Numbered from the stretch's first letter, positions 8,887 to 19,320 are shown. The stretch: 64,000 bases of DNA from Vagococcus carniphilus (GCF_014397115.1 NZ_CP060720.1:2930001-2994000), one strand, 5' to 3'. Numbers and translations: made by a program. The notes: a model not told the origin generated them from the sequence alone.

Positions 8887-11800
8887 ATGAAAAAGAATTT
8901 ATTTGTAACGCTTGGTATTTGTTTGTTTAGTTTTCCTCTTTTAACTTCAGCTGATGAAATAGCAAACGATAATATATCAACAGAGGACACCACTTCTATT
9001 ACTCAAGAGTATGAAGAAGATTTTTCTGACATCAATAGCGATGAAGAAATGTTAACTCCCGCAAAATTAAAAACAGCTAGCACTATCAATGGAGATCATT
9101 ATTTAATCAAAAAGGAGATTCCAATCACGAACAGGGAAAGTGATGTCTCTACTAATGGAAAAAAAGTTAATTCAACTGGCACCTCACTCGATTTAAGTGG
9201 TGGTAAGGAATTTGATACTTATTTGAGATTTAGTGAGATTAATTTACCTAAAAACACCACAATAAAAACAGCTAAACTTATTTTTACCGCAAAAACATCT
9301 TCTAAAAATAGCACAACCTTTACTGTGCAAGGAGAAATCGGAAGTAACAGTCCTTTTAATGGAACTCCTGATTCTTTTAGCAGTCGTATGATGAGCGACA
9401 ACCAGATTGTTGTCACAACTCCTGACAAAGTAGCTATTAACGAAACTTTAGAAACTGATGATTTATCTGCCATTATTGAAGAAATGCTCAGCCATAATAA
9501 TGCTTTAAATGATTTAGTTTTTAAAATAAAAGGCAATCAAGAAGGAAAATTTAATGCCAAATCTTTTGAATCAAGCCCTGAAATGGCTCCAAAATTAGTT
9601 CTTGAATATGAATCTAATACGAATGAAATTTCTATACCTATTGAATCTGCAGACAATTCAGCTCAAGAAGCAGCAGACACTACTAGAGTTACAACAACAG
9701 GAAATCTTGCCTTTGGTGGAGAATCAGCAAAAGGGCAACAATTAATTGGTTTGCGCTTTAATCAGGTTGATTTACCTGAAAATGCAGCTATTGAAGACGC
9801 ATATATCGAATTTGTCACTGCGACGACTTCTAAAAAACCTGCAACTTCAACTGTTCGTGCTTACTCAGAAATAGGAAATGCTGAAGCCTACAAAAAAGAA
9901 AATGGTCATATTAGTAATCGTCATTACGGTAAATTAAAAACTGAAACAAACTTCAATCAATTTCAAACTAAAAATGAAACAATCCGAACTAATAATCTTG
10001 CTAATATTATTAATGAAAATCGTTTATTAGGTTGGCAAGAAGGACAATCTCTTGGTTTTAAATTAGAGGGAGATGCCTTTTTAGGTCATGTTTATTCCTT
10101 TGATAAAACCAATTCACCTAAATTAGTAATTAAATATCAAAATAGTGATAACCCTATTACTTTTGATGACGTGATAACTGATGCTGAGAAAATAAAAAGT
10201 GTTTCTATCAATGAAATTTCTACAGAAGGAACTGTAGCTTCAAAAGAAAGTTGGGTTGAGCTTTATAATGATAATGAGGAACCCGTTCTTTTAGATAGCG
10301 ATATTTCTCTTGTTAACAAAAAGAAAAAGTTTACTTTTTCTCATTTCTTTATTCCAGCTAAAAGTCACCGTGTTCTTTATATGGATGCCAAACCAGAACT
10401 TGGTAATGATCATGCCTCATTTGAACTAAGTAATTCTGGTAATTTAAGTTTGGTTAATAACAAAAGAGTGATTGATTCAATTGATTATACGAAACACAAA
10501 TACAATCAAACGGTTGGTAGGAAACCTGACGGAGCTCTTAATGTCGTTTTAATAAATGAGCCAACGTTTGAAACGAGTAATAATCAGGCAAAAACTGATT
10601 CTGATTTAACATTTAGTCATGAAAGAGGACTCTACCCTTCTGCTTTTAATTTAACACTTGGTGCTGATTCTGATTTAACAATTCGTTATACTACAGACGG
10701 AACAGATCCAACACCTACTAATGGAACGATTTATAAATCACCAATCTCTATTAAGCAAACAACCGTTGTAAAAGCAATTGCTTATAATGATAATTCACAA
10801 ACAGGCATCATAGCCCACTCTTATGTATTAGAAGATAACTATCAAAATGAAAAAAGAAGTGGCAAACAATGGCAGTACAAAGATTCTATAACATCTAAAG
10901 AATATGCAACTGGTCTAAAACAGTTCCCAATTATTTCTGTCACTGGTAATCAAACCAACCTAACTAAGACAGAAAGTAATGGAACGTTCGAGTATATTGA
11001 TACGCATACTCCTACTAACCATGGAAATTATTTTAGCCTTTCAGCCAATAAAAAATTCGGACAAGTCAGTTCTAATCAGTATAATTCAGGTGTTGCTGTT
11101 AAATTTAACCGAAGTGCTTTAACAAAAAAAGCTAAATATTCATTTTTTGAAGAAACACCAAACGACCCTTATCCAGTGGTTAAAAAATTTGCGAAACTGG
11201 AATTAAAAGAAGGTCAAGATGGTCCTCAAAATGATATTTACGGTCTCGGCTATAATCGTTACGACGAAAAAGTAACCAATACTCTAGCTAAGGAAATGGG
11301 AAAAATTTCCCTTGACGCTCGTTATGTTCACTATTTTTATAATGGAACTTATTTTGGTGTTAAAACATTAAGAGAAGATTTCGGAGAAAAAATGTTTGAA
11401 GAATACTTTGGTGGTAATGATGATGATTACACTAAGATTCGTTTCCAAGATGCCAAGTTCTCTACAGGATTTGTTAGTGACAAAGAATCTATCATCTGGC
11501 CAACCATCAATAAATCAGTTACAAGTAAAGATTTCCAAAAAGCTAAACAATATATCGATTTTGATGATTTAATTACAACTCAAATTCTCTTCATGTTTGT
11601 TGATACAGAACGTGAAATTGACGCAGTTGTTCAAAACAGTGTTTTAGAAAATGATCCAAAAGCTACTAAAATGAAATTTAATGTGAATGACACTGATGGA
11701 GCTTTCCATAACAATAATAAAACTGGTACTGGCCAAGCACCACTTGCTGGTGGCGGTGGAACTTATCGTTACAAATGGAATTCAGATGCTAGATCTAAAG

Positions 11801-12375
11801 AGGGCCCTGGTAAGATTTTTGGAGCATTCTCGGGAAATAGCACAAATGCTAATCTCGGAAATCTCGAATTTAAAACAATGGTTAAGGACCGAGTAGCCAA
11901 ACAATTTGGACAATTTTCTGATGAACAAGCAACAGCTCCGCTTTCAGTAGAAAACATTCAAAAGCTTATCAACGAAAATATTAATGAATTAGATGATGCC
12001 TATAAATTAGATGCAGCTTACATGAGCGCTAGAAAAGATATGTATCAAAATTGGAAAACACAACAAGAAAAAATTCTTAACCAAGTACCAGATAGAGTTA
12101 ATTTTTCTCAAGAAATGTGGCTAAAATATAATATGGCACATACTCTTACACCTGTTAATATAAAAGAAAAAGATAACCAACTCACTCTATTAAGCTCAGA
12201 TAAAAATGTCACTATTTACTATACAACTGATGGATCTGACCCAATGGGAAATGATGGGGTTGTTTCTAAATCAGCCGTTAAATACTCTGGTAAAGCATTA
12301 TCAGCTGATACCGAACAATTAACTATCAGAGCTTTCCAAGCTAATAATTGGGGCCCGTTATCAACACGAAAATAA
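8887..12375 (+). CDS. Large secreted multidomain protein with CotH-type kinase domain
   Basis: Secreted protein of 1162 aa; signal peptide MKKNLFVTLGICLFSFPLLT, cleavage near SADE. Reading order: two DNRLRE/CBM96-like beta-sandwich domains (about 75-245 and 255-415), a lamin-tail domain (about 440-545), a chitobiase/hexosaminidase C-terminal-like repeat (about 575-650, YTTDGTDPTP), a CotH kinase domain (about 690-1050), and a second chitobiase-like repeat (about 1095-1150, YTTDGSDPM). CotH hallmarks are YNGTYFGVKTLRED near 816 and the metal-binding-like NDTDGAF near 935. CotH proteins are atypical kinases known from Bacillus spore coats. There is no sortase motif or C-terminal helix, so release or non-covalent wall binding is likely. 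AAAAGGAG precedes ATG 8887. Confidence 0.85.
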   Translation: MKKNLFVTLGICLFSFPLLTSADEIANDNISTEDTTSITQEYEEDFSDINSDEEMLTPAKLKTASTINGDHYLIKKEIPITNRESDVSTNGKKVNSTGTSLDLSGGKEFDTYLRFSEINLPKNTTIKTAKLIFTAKTSSKNSTTFTVQGEIGSNSPFNGTPDSFSSRMMSDNQIVVTTPDKVAINETLETDDLSAIIEEMLSHNNALNDLVFKIKGNQEGKFNAKSFESSPEMAPKLVLEYESNTNEISIPIESADNSAQEAADTTRVTTTGNLAFGGESAKGQQLIGLRFNQVDLPENAAIEDAYIEFVTATTSKKPATSTVRAYSEIGNAEAYKKENGHISNRHYGKLKTETNFNQFQTKNETIRTNNLANIINENRLLGWQEGQSLGFKLEGDAFLGHVYSFDKTNSPKLVIKYQNSDNPITFDDVITDAEKIKSVSINEISTEGTVASKESWVELYNDNEEPVLLDSDISLVNKKKKFTFSHFFIPAKSHRVLYMDAKPELGNDHASFELSNSGNLSLVNNKRVIDSIDYTKHKYNQTVGRKPDGALNVVLINEPTFETSNNQAKTDSDLTFSHERGLYPSAFNLTLGADSDLTIRYTTDGTDPTPTNGTIYKSPISIKQTTVVKAIAYNDNSQTGIIAHSYVLEDNYQNEKRSGKQWQYKDSITSKEYATGLKQFPIISVTGNQTNLTKTESNGTFEYIDTHTPTNHGNYFSLSANKKFGQVSSNQYNSGVAVKFNRSALTKKAKYSFFEETPNDPYPVVKKFAKLELKEGQDGPQNDIYGLGYNRYDEKVTNTLAKEMGKISLDARYVHYFYNGTYFGVKTLREDFGEKMFEEYFGGNDDDYTKIRFQDAKFSTGFVSDKESIIWPTINKSVTSKDFQKAKQYIDFDDLITTQILFMFVDTEREIDAVVQNSVLENDPKATKMKFNVNDTDGAFHNNNKTGTGQAPLAGGGGTYRYKWNSDARSKEGPGKIFGAFSGNSTNANLGNLEFKTMVKDRVAKQFGQFSDEQATAPLSVENIQKLINENINELDDAYKLDAAYMSARKDMYQNWKTQQEKILNQVPDRVNFSQEMWLKYNMAHTLTPVNIKEKDNQLTLLSSDKNVTIYYTTDGSDPMGNDGVVSKSAVKYSGKALSADTEQLTIRAFQANNWGPLSTRK

Positions 12376-12390
12376 GGTTTATCTATTAAC

Positions 12391-12426
12391 AAGGAGCAAT
12401 CGGAGAAATCCCTTTGTTCCTTTTTT
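12391..12426 (+). terminator. Terminator after the CotH-type gene
   Basis: AAGGAGCAA paired with TTGTTCCTT (one G-U pair) followed by T6. Confidence 0.7.
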
Positions 12427-12520
12427 ATTGTCTAAAAAATAAGCGATTCAGTTATTTATTTGATATTCATCCCATTTTTTTAATTTATTTTTCCTTTTAT
12501 CTATTGACTATCAAGTCTAA

Positions 12521-12533
12521 ATTCGCGAACATT
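12521..12533 (+). promoter_or_regulatory. Candidate PurBox upstream of purR
   Basis: ATTCGCGAACATT matches the Gram-positive PurR operator consensus (AWWWCCGAACWWT) at 11 of 13 positions, including the CGAAC core. It lies about 87 bp before purR, which suggests autoregulation. Confidence 0.45.
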
Positions 12534-12556
12534 TTCTTTTTTTTCATAAAAATACT

Positions 12557-12584
12557 TTGTTTTTTGCTCAAAACATACTATAAT
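12557..12584 (+). promoter_or_regulatory. purR promoter
   Basis: A perfect -10 TATAAT at 12579-12584 with a weak -35 (TTGTTT, 12557-12562) 16 bp upstream. The start codon follows 36 bp later. Confidence 0.55.
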
Positions 12585-12619
12585 AGTCAATATTACTTAA
12601 ATTATAAAGGAGCTCTCCC

Positions 12620-13450
12620 ATGAAGATTAAAAGAAGTGAACGATTGATTGACATGACAAGTTATATCTTAAGTCATCCTCACGAGTTAACTCCTCTTACT
12701 TTTTTCGTTAAAAAGTATGAATCCGCTAAGTCTTCTATTAGTGAAGATTTAACGATTATTAAAAAAACATTTAAAGAACGTGGTTTTGGTACATTACAAA
12801 CTGTTGCTGGTGCTGCTGGTGGCGTCATTTTTACGCCTGAAATTCCTTTTGAAGATGCTAAACAAATGGTCGATAGTTTATGTGAACGTTTATCCGAACA
12901 AGATCGTCTATTGCCTGGTGGCTATGTCTATTTATCGGATTTATTAGGTGATCCTCAACTCTTAAGACAAATTGGACAAATTATTACTTCACAATACGTT
13001 GATAAAGAGATTGATGCTGTGATGACTGTTGCCACAAAAGGTGTCCCAATTGCACAAGCTGTCTCTTATTATTTAAATGTCCCATTTGTCATCGTTCGAC
13101 GTGATTCAAAAATTACTGAAGGTTCAACTGTAAGTGTTAATTATGTTTCAGGTAGTTCTGAACGAATTGAAAAAATGGAGCTTTCTAAACGAAGCTTGAA
13201 ACGTGGCTCTCGTGTCTTAGTCGTTGACGACTTCATGAAAGGCGGCGGAACAGTTAACGGAATGAAAGCTTTAATAGAAGAATTTGAAGCAACTTTAGTT
13301 GGCATTACTGTTTTTGCTGAATCAACATTTAGTGGTCGTCGAATGATTGATGATTACACCTCTTTACTTTGTGTAAAAGATGTTGACACACGAACTAAAA
13401 ATATCACGGTTGTTCCTGGGAACTACTTTGATGTTGATACAAAAAATTAA
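12620..13450 (+). CDS. purR: Pur operon repressor PurR
   Basis: Purine regulator of the Firmicute PurR family, 276 aa: an N-terminal winged-helix region (residues 1-72, KIKRSERLIDMTSYILSH) and a phosphoribosyltransferase-fold effector domain with the PRPP loop VLVVDDFMKGGGTVNGM (about 200-216). PRPP relieves repression in characterised members. AAAGGAG precedes ATG 12620. A PurBox-like site lies upstream, and glmU and prs follow as in other Lactobacillales; the usual spoVG is not between them. Confidence 0.95.
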   Translation: MKIKRSERLIDMTSYILSHPHELTPLTFFVKKYESAKSSISEDLTIIKKTFKERGFGTLQTVAGAAGGVIFTPEIPFEDAKQMVDSLCERLSEQDRLLPGGYVYLSDLLGDPQLLRQIGQIITSQYVDKEIDAVMTVATKGVPIAQAVSYYLNVPFVIVRRDSKITEGSTVSVNYVSGSSERIEKMELSKRSLKRGSRVLVVDDFMKGGGTVNGMKALIEEFEATLVGITVFAESTFSGRRMIDDYTSLLCVKDVDTRTKNITVVPGNYFDVDTKN

Positions 13451-13474
13451 ATTGGTCTAGTCAATTGATACTAC

Positions 13475-13505
13475 AAAAGAGCTTGATACATCAGCTCTTT
13501 TTTTG
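13475..13505 (+). terminator. Terminator after purR
   Basis: AAAGAGCT / AGCTCTTT arms with a 9-base loop and T-run. Confidence 0.8.
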
Positions 13506-13555
13506 GTACAATAACTTAAAATGTTTAGATTAGTCTTACAAGGAGTGTTTAATTA

Positions 13556-14929
13556 GTGGAAAATCGTTATGCAATTATTTTAGCAGCAGGTAAAGGTTCT
13601 CGTATGAAATCATCACTTTACAAAGTTTTACATCCTGTTGCAGGAAAACCAATGGTAGAGCATGTTATTGAACAAGTAGAAGCAATTAATGTTGATGAGA
13701 TTGTCACAATTGTCGGCTTTGGCGCTGAAACGGTAAAAGATCATCTAGGTGAACGTTCAAAATATGCCCTTCAAACAGAACAATTAGGAACAGGTCACGC
13801 CGTGTTAGCTACTGCTGACTTATTAAAAGATAAAAAAGGAACAACTCTTGTTATTTGTGGAGATACACCTCTTTTAACTTCAGACACATTAGATAAATTA
13901 GTTAAGCACCACGAAGAAACAAACGCAAAAGCAACGATTCTTTCTGCTATTGCTCGTGACGCTTCTGGTTATGGTCGTATCGTTCGTAACGACAATAACT
14001 TAGTTGAAAAAATAGTTGAGCATAAAGATGCTTCAGAAGCAGAATTATTAATCAATGAATTTAACACTGGCACTTACTGTTTTGACAATGAATTTTTATT
14101 TGAAGCTCTAACAAAAGTTGGAAATGATAATGCTCAAGGTGAGTACTACTTACCTGATGTTATAAGCATCTTAAAAGAACAAGGCGAAATCGTCACAGCC
14201 TTTGTCATGGATTCAGAAGATGAGTCAATGGGCGTTAACGATCGTGTCGCTCTAGCTAAAGCAAGCCAATTGATGAACGCTCGTATCAATGAAGCCCATA
14301 TGAGAAATGGTGTTACCTTTGTTGATCCAAGTAACACTTATATTGAAAGTGATGTTGTGATTGGTCACGATACCTTAATCGAACCCGGTGTTATCTTACG
14401 TGGAAAAACAATTATTGGTGATAATTGTTATATTAGTACCAACTCAGATATTAAAGATAGCGTTCTTGGCAACCATGTCAAAGTACACTCATCTAATATT
14501 AAGGAATCTACTATTAGAGATGGAGCCGATGTTGGTCCTTATGCTCACATTCGTCCTAATAGCGAAATTCACGAAAATGCACACATTGGAAACTTTGTGG
14601 AAATTAAAAAAGCAACAATTGGTAAAGAATCTAAAGTTGGTCATTTAACTTATGTGGGAGATGCTACTTTAGGAAAAGATATAAATGTTGGATGTGGGAC
14701 TGTTTTTGTTAATTATGATGGAAAAAATAAATTCCACACAACAATTGGCGATCACAGCTTTATTGGCAGTGGTACCAATTTAGTTGGACCTGTGACTTTA
14801 GGGCGTAACTCTGCGACTGCTGCTGGGTCGACCATTACAGAAGATGTACCAGAAGACGCACTAGGAATTGCTAGAGGACGTCAATCAAATTTAGAGGGTT
14901 ATGCGAAAAAAATGCCATATAACGAATAA
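13556..14929 (+). CDS. glmU: Bifunctional N-acetylglucosamine-1-phosphate uridyltransferase / glucosamine-1-phosphate acetyltransferase
   Basis: Makes UDP-GlcNAc for peptidoglycan and wall polymers; 457 aa, full length. Residues 1-230 are the uridyltransferase with nucleotide-binding [11 protein letters not shown] and [10 protein letters not shown]. Residues 250-450 are a left-handed beta-helix acetyltransferase with hexapeptide repeats and the catalytic region [10 protein letters not shown] plus [11 protein letters not shown]-like residues ([11 protein letters not shown]). The start is GTG at 13556 with AAGGAG upstream. prs follows within 95 bp. Confidence 0.96.
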   Translation: MENRYAIILAAGKGSRMKSSLYKVLHPVAGKPMVEHVIEQVEAINVDEIVTIVGFGAETVKDHLGERSKYALQTEQLGTGHAVLATADLLKDKKGTTLVICGDTPLLTSDTLDKLVKHHEETNAKATILSAIARDASGYGRIVRNDNNLVEKIVEHKDASEAELLINEFNTGTYCFDNEFLFEALTKVGNDNAQGEYYLPDVISILKEQGEIVTAFVMDSEDESMGVNDRVALAKASQLMNARINEAHMRNGVTFVDPSNTYIESDVVIGHDTLIEPGVILRGKTIIGDNCYISTNSDIKDSVLGNHVKVHSSNIKESTIRDGADVGPYAHIRPNSEIHENAHIGNFVEIKKATIGKESKVGHLTYVGDATLGKDINVGCGTVFVNYDGKNKFHTTIGDHSFIGSGTNLVGPVTLGRNSATAAGSTITEDVPEDALGIARGRQSNLEGYAKKMPYNE

Positions 14930-15023
14930 AAAGACCTGAAATCACTTGATTTATTCGTAAAAAATGACTACTATTTAGTTGGAAGTGTAATCTTAAGTTT
15001 AGAAATAGAAAGTGGAGGTCCTC

Positions 15024-15992
15024 ATGTCTAATCATTACTTTGATCCAAGACTAAAAATTTTTTCTTTGAACTCTAACAAACCTTTAGCAAAAAAAATTGC
15101 TGATGCTGTTGGTGTTGAGTTAGGAAAATCAGAAGTAAAACAATTCAGCGATGGTGAAATTCAAATCAACATTGAGCAAAGTATCCGTGGTAGTCACGTT
15201 TATTTAATCCAATCAACTAGTAACCCAGTTAACGACCATTTAATGGAGCTGTTAATTATGATTGATGCGTTAAAACGCGCAAGTGCTCAAACAATTAACG
15301 TTGTTATGCCTTATTATGGCTATGCTCGTCAAGATCGTAAAGCTCGTTCTCGTGAGCCAATCACGTCTAAGTTAGTAGCGGATATGCTTGAAAAAGCTGG
15401 TGCAACACGTATTTTAGCACTAGATTTACATGCTGCTCAAATTCAAGGATTCTTTGATATCCCAGTTGACCATTTAATGGCAGCTCCTCTTTTAGCTGAT
15501 TACTTTATTGATCATGGCTATGAAGGAGACGATGTTGTCGTTGTTTCTCCAGATCACGGTGGCGTAACGCGTGCCCGTAAATTGGCTGAAGTTTTAAAAT
15601 CACCTATCGCGATTATTGACAAACGCCGTCCAAAAGCGAATGTTGCTGAAGTAATGAATATCATTGGGGAAGTTAAAGGTAAAAAATGTGTCTTAATTGA
15701 TGACATGATTGATACAGCTGGTACTATTACACTAGCTGCTGAAGCCTTAAAAGAAAAAGGGGCAACAGAAGTAGTTGCTTGTTGTACTCACCCTGTTCTA
15801 TCAGGTCCAGCTATCGAAAGAATCGATAATTCATCCATTGAAAAATTAATCATCACTGACTCAATTTTATTACCAGATGACAAACAATCTGATAAAATTG
15901 AAATCGTTAGCGTTGGCGAATTAATGGGAGATGCGATTAAACGCATTCATGAAAATAAACCTGTTAGTCCACTTTTTGAAACTAAAAAATAA
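15024..15992 (+). CDS. prs: Ribose-phosphate pyrophosphokinase
   Basis: Forms PRPP from ribose-5-phosphate and ATP. The ATG at 15024 is chosen because the in-frame GTG at 15012 overlaps the ribosome site GGAGG; this gives 322 aa. Motifs: [35 protein letters not shown], and the PRPP loop [17 protein letters not shown] is the effector of PurR encoded nearby, so the neighbourhood links the substrate to its sensor. Confidence 0.96.
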   Translation: MSNHYFDPRLKIFSLNSNKPLAKKIADAVGVELGKSEVKQFSDGEIQINIEQSIRGSHVYLIQSTSNPVNDHLMELLIMIDALKRASAQTINVVMPYYGYARQDRKARSREPITSKLVADMLEKAGATRILALDLHAAQIQGFFDIPVDHLMAAPLLADYFIDHGYEGDDVVVVSPDHGGVTRARKLAEVLKSPIAIIDKRRPKANVAEVMNIIGEVKGKKCVLIDDMIDTAGTITLAAEALKEKGATEVVACCTHPVLSGPAIERIDNSSIEKLIITDSILLPDDKQSDKIEIVSVGELMGDAIKRIHENKPVSPLFETKK

Positions 15993-15997
15993 TAAAG

Positions 15998-16034
15998 AAA
16001 CTGTTAACAGCTAAAAAGTTGTTAACAGTTTTTA
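15998..16034. terminator. Bidirectional terminator between prs and mscL
   Basis: AAACTGTTAACA / TGTTAACAGTTT with T-rich flank on the right and A-rich flank on the left. Confidence 0.8.
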
Positions 16035-16036
16035 TT

Positions 16037-16480
16037 TTATTCCTCTTTTTTTTGTGAAGCCTCTAACTTATTTTGTTCAATTAGTAACTCACGAATATCA
16101 TTTAAAATAGCTTCAGTTGTTTCTGGTTCCTCTTCTTCAATCTCTTCTGCTTCTTTTTTAGGAATAATCGTATTTGCTTTATTAACAGCTTTAATAATCA
16201 AGAATAAGACAAATGCCGTAATTAAAAATGTGATAACAGCTGAAATAACTGCACCATAATCAAATTTTATACCATTAACACTAAAACTTAATCCCTTTGT
16301 GGCATCCTCAACATTTTTTACATCGTTAAAGATTAAACTGATAACTAGCCCTATTAACGGCGTAATAACATTGTCTGTTAATTTTGTAACAATACCAGTA
16401 AATGCTCCCCCAATAATAACACCAACTGCTAAATCCAATACATTTCCCCGTGAAATAAACTCTTTAAATTCTTTTAACAT
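16037..16480 (-). CDS. mscL: Large-conductance mechanosensitive channel MscL
   Basis: Tension-gated channel that vents solutes on osmotic downshock, 147 aa. The N-terminal amphipathic helix plus TM1 signature KEFKEFISRGNVLDLAVGVI is present; TM1 spans about 15-47 and TM2 about 75-102 (VISAVITFLITAFVLFLIIKA). The C-terminal acidic helix (EEIEEEEPETTEAILNDI) is typical of the cytoplasmic bundle. Confidence 0.95.
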   Translation of the reverse strand: MLKEFKEFISRGNVLDLAVGVIIGGAFTGIVTKLTDNVITPLIGLVISLIFNDVKNVEDATKGLSFSVNGIKFDYGAVISAVITFLITAFVLFLIIKAVNKANTIIPKKEAEEIEEEEPETTEAILNDIRELLIEQNKLEASQKKEE

Positions 16481-16545
16481 ATTAATATCCCCCCTAATAC
16501 TTACTCATTATACAAAAGAATTTTTTAATGTGCATTAATTTTGAT

Positions 16546-16762
16546 TTGACACATGAAATATTTGTAATATATGATATGATATTGTAAAGAACAATAATAA
16601 TACACTTCTTTAAGTGATTCCTTAATCTTTTCTTAAGATTACTTTTTTTCGCTTAAAATCAAGTGTTTTCCTATCAAATTACCTCGATTTTTGGTAATCT
16701 AGTTAGGTGTATCTTATTTTACAAATACAGACACCATCTGATCAACAAAGGAGATTAGATTT
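16546..16762 (+). promoter_or_regulatory. Promoter and structured 5' leader of the ymfF operon
   Basis: A consensus -35 TTGACA at 16546-16551 with -10 TATATG 16 bp downstream. The leader then holds a small hairpin CACTT/AAGTG, a terminator-like hairpin TAATCTT/AAGATTA (16623-16641) followed by CTTTTTTT, and a third inverted repeat ATTACC/GGTAAT (16678-16698). The terminator lies before the first gene, which suggests attenuation or partial readthrough. The mscL promoter must also lie in this region on the other strand. Confidence 0.4.
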
Positions 16763-18028
16763 ATGACTTTCGAATTAAATAAACAAGTGAATTTACACGT
16801 CATTCCGACTGAAAAATATAAAACTGTACGTGTTTTGGTGCGCTTTGCGACACCCTTAAATAAAGTAACTAGTAGTCAACGCTCTTTACTTGCGAGCTTA
16901 ATGGAAACTAACAGCCTTAATTATCCTGACCAAGTCGCTTTAAGTAAAAAATTATCTGACCTTTACGGAGCAGGTTTTGGAATTGGAGTTAGTCGAAGTG
17001 GTAATGAACACTATTTTACTATTTCTCTAAATATTATTAACGATGATTTAGTACCAAATGGAACAAGTGTTTTAGAATCCTCTGTGGCCTTCCTAAAAGA
17101 AATCATATTTTCACCTAATATTAAAGACGGCTCTTTTGAACAAGACACATTTAATCGGGAACAAGCTAATTTAATTGAATACATCAACTCTATTTTTGAT
17201 GATAAACAAACATACGCTGCTCTTTCTCTTCAAAATTTATTCTTTTCTCAATCAAGTAGTCAACGAACACCAAGTTTTGGTGATGTTGAAACGATTGAAA
17301 AAGAGACAGCTGCTTCACTGGCTGATTATTACAAAGAGATGATTGCTAATGATCGTGTGGATATTTTAGTCATTGGTAATGTTGCTGAAGGTTATGTAGA
17401 ACGTTGCTTTAAAGATTTTGGTTTTTCTGATCGTGAAGCTTTTTCTGTTCCACTATTTTATCAGCCACCTTTTCAAAATGTCATTCAGCAAAAAACAGAG
17501 AGCCTACCTGTTGTTCAATCTAAATTAAATTTAGCTTATCATTGTGACATTTTTTATTATGATGACCTTTATTTTGCTTTGATGGTCTTTAACGGACTAT
17601 TTGGTGGCTTCCCTCATTCTAAGCTCTTTTTAAATGTTAGAGAAAAACATAGTTTAGCTTATTATGCGAGTAGTGCCTTAGAGCCCTTTAGAGGACTTGT
17701 AACAGTTCAAACAGGTATTGATGGTAATAACCGAGAGAAAGTGCTAAGACTGATTAACGAGCAGCTTAAAGAGCTTGTTAAAGGAAAAGTAAGCGAAGAA
17801 GACTTACATCAAACAAAAGTCATGTTGAAAAATCAATATTTACTTGGTTTAGATAATCAACGGGCACTCTTAGAACAGGCTTATTTAAAAGTAAAAGTAC
17901 CTGTGGCAGATATTTCTCAAGAAGAATGGTTGGGCCGAATTGATGCTGTAACGATTGCTGACATTCAAGAAGTTGCTAAAAGCGTTCGCTTACAAGCTGT
18001 CTATTTCATGGAAGGAGAGAGAAATTAA
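16763..18028 (+). CDS. ymfF: M16-like protein YmfF/YfmF (EF-P 5-aminopentanol modification-associated)
   Basis: M16 (insulinase/pitrilysin) superfamily protein of 421 aa that lacks the zinc-binding HxxEH motif, so it is probably the non-catalytic partner of the next gene. AAAGGAG precedes ATG 16763. It overlaps functionally with ymfH, which starts 3 bp after its stop. In Bacillus subtilis the ymf cluster is linked to elongation factor P modification; the biochemical role of the peptidase pair is not settled. Confidence 0.85.
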   Translation: MTFELNKQVNLHVIPTEKYKTVRVLVRFATPLNKVTSSQRSLLASLMETNSLNYPDQVALSKKLSDLYGAGFGIGVSRSGNEHYFTISLNIINDDLVPNGTSVLESSVAFLKEIIFSPNIKDGSFEQDTFNREQANLIEYINSIFDDKQTYAALSLQNLFFSQSSSQRTPSFGDVETIEKETAASLADYYKEMIANDRVDILVIGNVAEGYVERCFKDFGFSDREAFSVPLFYQPPFQNVIQQKTESLPVVQSKLNLAYHCDIFYYDDLYFALMVFNGLFGGFPHSKLFLNVREKHSLAYYASSALEPFRGLVTVQTGIDGNNREKVLRLINEQLKELVKGKVSEEDLHQTKVMLKNQYLLGLDNQRALLEQAYLKVKVPVADISQEEWLGRIDAVTIADIQEVAKSVRLQAVYFMEGERN

Positions 18029-18030
18029 TT

Positions 18031-19320
18031 ATGAAGAAGATTTTTTATCCTTCAATCAACGAAACCCTTTATACAGGTATTTTAGATAACGGGTTAGAAG
18101 TAACCTTACTTCCTAAACCTGATTTTCATAAAACTTATGGGTTGTTCACTACTAATTATGGCTCCATTGATAATGAGTTTATCCCTTTAGGACACGATTC
18201 TTTTACAAAAGTACCTGATGGCATTGCTCACTTTTTAGAACATAAATTATTTGAAAAAGAAGATGAAGATGTATTCCAAAAATTTGGGAGACAAGGTGCG
18301 TCAAGTAATGCCTTTACTAGCTTTACTCGTACAAGCTACCTCTTTTCAAGTACGGATAATATGTTGGAAAATATCCAAACTTTAATTGATTTTGTTCAAG
18401 ACCCTTACTTTACAGAAGAATCTGTAAACAAAGAAAAAGGAATTATCGGTCAAGAAATCCAGATGTATCAAGACGACCCTAACTGGCGCCTTTACTTTGG
18501 TATTTTAAACAACCTTTATCCAAAACATCCTCTTCATATTGATATTGCAGGAACAGAAGAAAGTATCTCACATATTACAGCTGAAGATTTATACCTTTGC
18601 TACAATACCTTCTATCATCCTAGCAACATGAATATTTTCATTGTAGGAAAAATGGACCCTGAGCAGTTAATGCAATTTATTATTGATAACCAAAAACAAA
18701 AAGAATTTGTTAAAGCTCAACCAATTGAACGTCGTTTCCCAGTGGAAAATGCAAAAGACATTATTAAAGAAGATCAAATTAATCTTTCTGTTAGTCGCCC
18801 AAAAGCGATTGTTGGATTAAAAGGACTTGATGATGTTCCAGAAGACGGGTTTGAACGTCTTAAATATCAAACGACTCTTCAATTACTTTTACAATTACTC
18901 TTCGGGGACACCTCTGAGAGTTATTTAAGCATGTACAATGAGGGACTAATTGATGATTCCTTTTCATTTGAGTTCACTCTAGATCGCAGTTTTCACTTTG
19001 CTGATTTTAGTACTGATACAAATGAACCAGAGCGTTTTGCCAATCAAATGATTAACTTGATTTTAAAATCTAAGGACAGTCCTGAATTAACTGAACGAAA
19101 CTTGAATTTAGCTAAACGAAAAATGATGGGTAAACATTTGAAATCTCTTGATTCTCTTGAGTATATTGCAAATCAATTTAGTGGAGCCAAATTTGGGGAC
19201 ACTACCCTTTTTGATTTAGCTGAAATTATTGATAGTATCGAATTAGATGATTTATTAGCTGCTCAAGAAGCATTTGTTAGACCAGAAGGATTAAGCCGCT
19301 TCTTTATTTATCCAAAATAA
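18031..19320 (+). CDS. ymfH: M16 family zinc peptidase YmfH/YfmH
   Basis: Catalytic-type M16 peptidase, 429 aa. The inverted zinc motif HxxEH is present as HFLEHKLFE (residues about 69-77), with the downstream conserved KEKGIIGQEIQMY holding the third ligand. GGAGAGAG lies before ATG 18031. It is coupled to ymfF. The reductase gene ymfI, which normally follows, is absent; only a short decayed reading frame lies before rodZ. Confidence 0.9.
   Translation: MKKIFYPSINETLYTGILDNGLEVTLLPKPDFHKTYGLFTTNYGSIDNEFIPLGHDSFTKVPDGIAHFLEHKLFEKEDEDVFQKFGRQGASSNAFTSFTRTSYLFSSTDNMLENIQTLIDFVQDPYFTEESVNKEKGIIGQEIQMYQDDPNWRLYFGILNNLYPKHPLHIDIAGTEESISHITAEDLYLCYNTFYHPSNMNIFIVGKMDPEQLMQFIIDNQKQKEFVKAQPIERRFPVENAKDIIKEDQINLSVSRPKAIVGLKGLDDVPEDGFERLKYQTTLQLLLQLLFGDTSESYLSMYNEGLIDDSFSFEFTLDRSFHFADFSTDTNEPERFANQMINLILKSKDSPELTERNLNLAKRKMMGKHLKSLDSLEYIANQFSGAKFGDTTLFDLAEIIDSIELDDLLAAQEAFVRPEGLSRFFIYPK

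Noticed and set aside
11687-11896. Overlapping frames inside the CotH-type gene
   Set aside because: Shadow frames; the long frame shows continuous domain similarity.
12414-12623. 69-aa plus-strand frame before purR
   Set aside because: It starts in a terminator, has no ribosome site and covers the purR promoter and PurBox.
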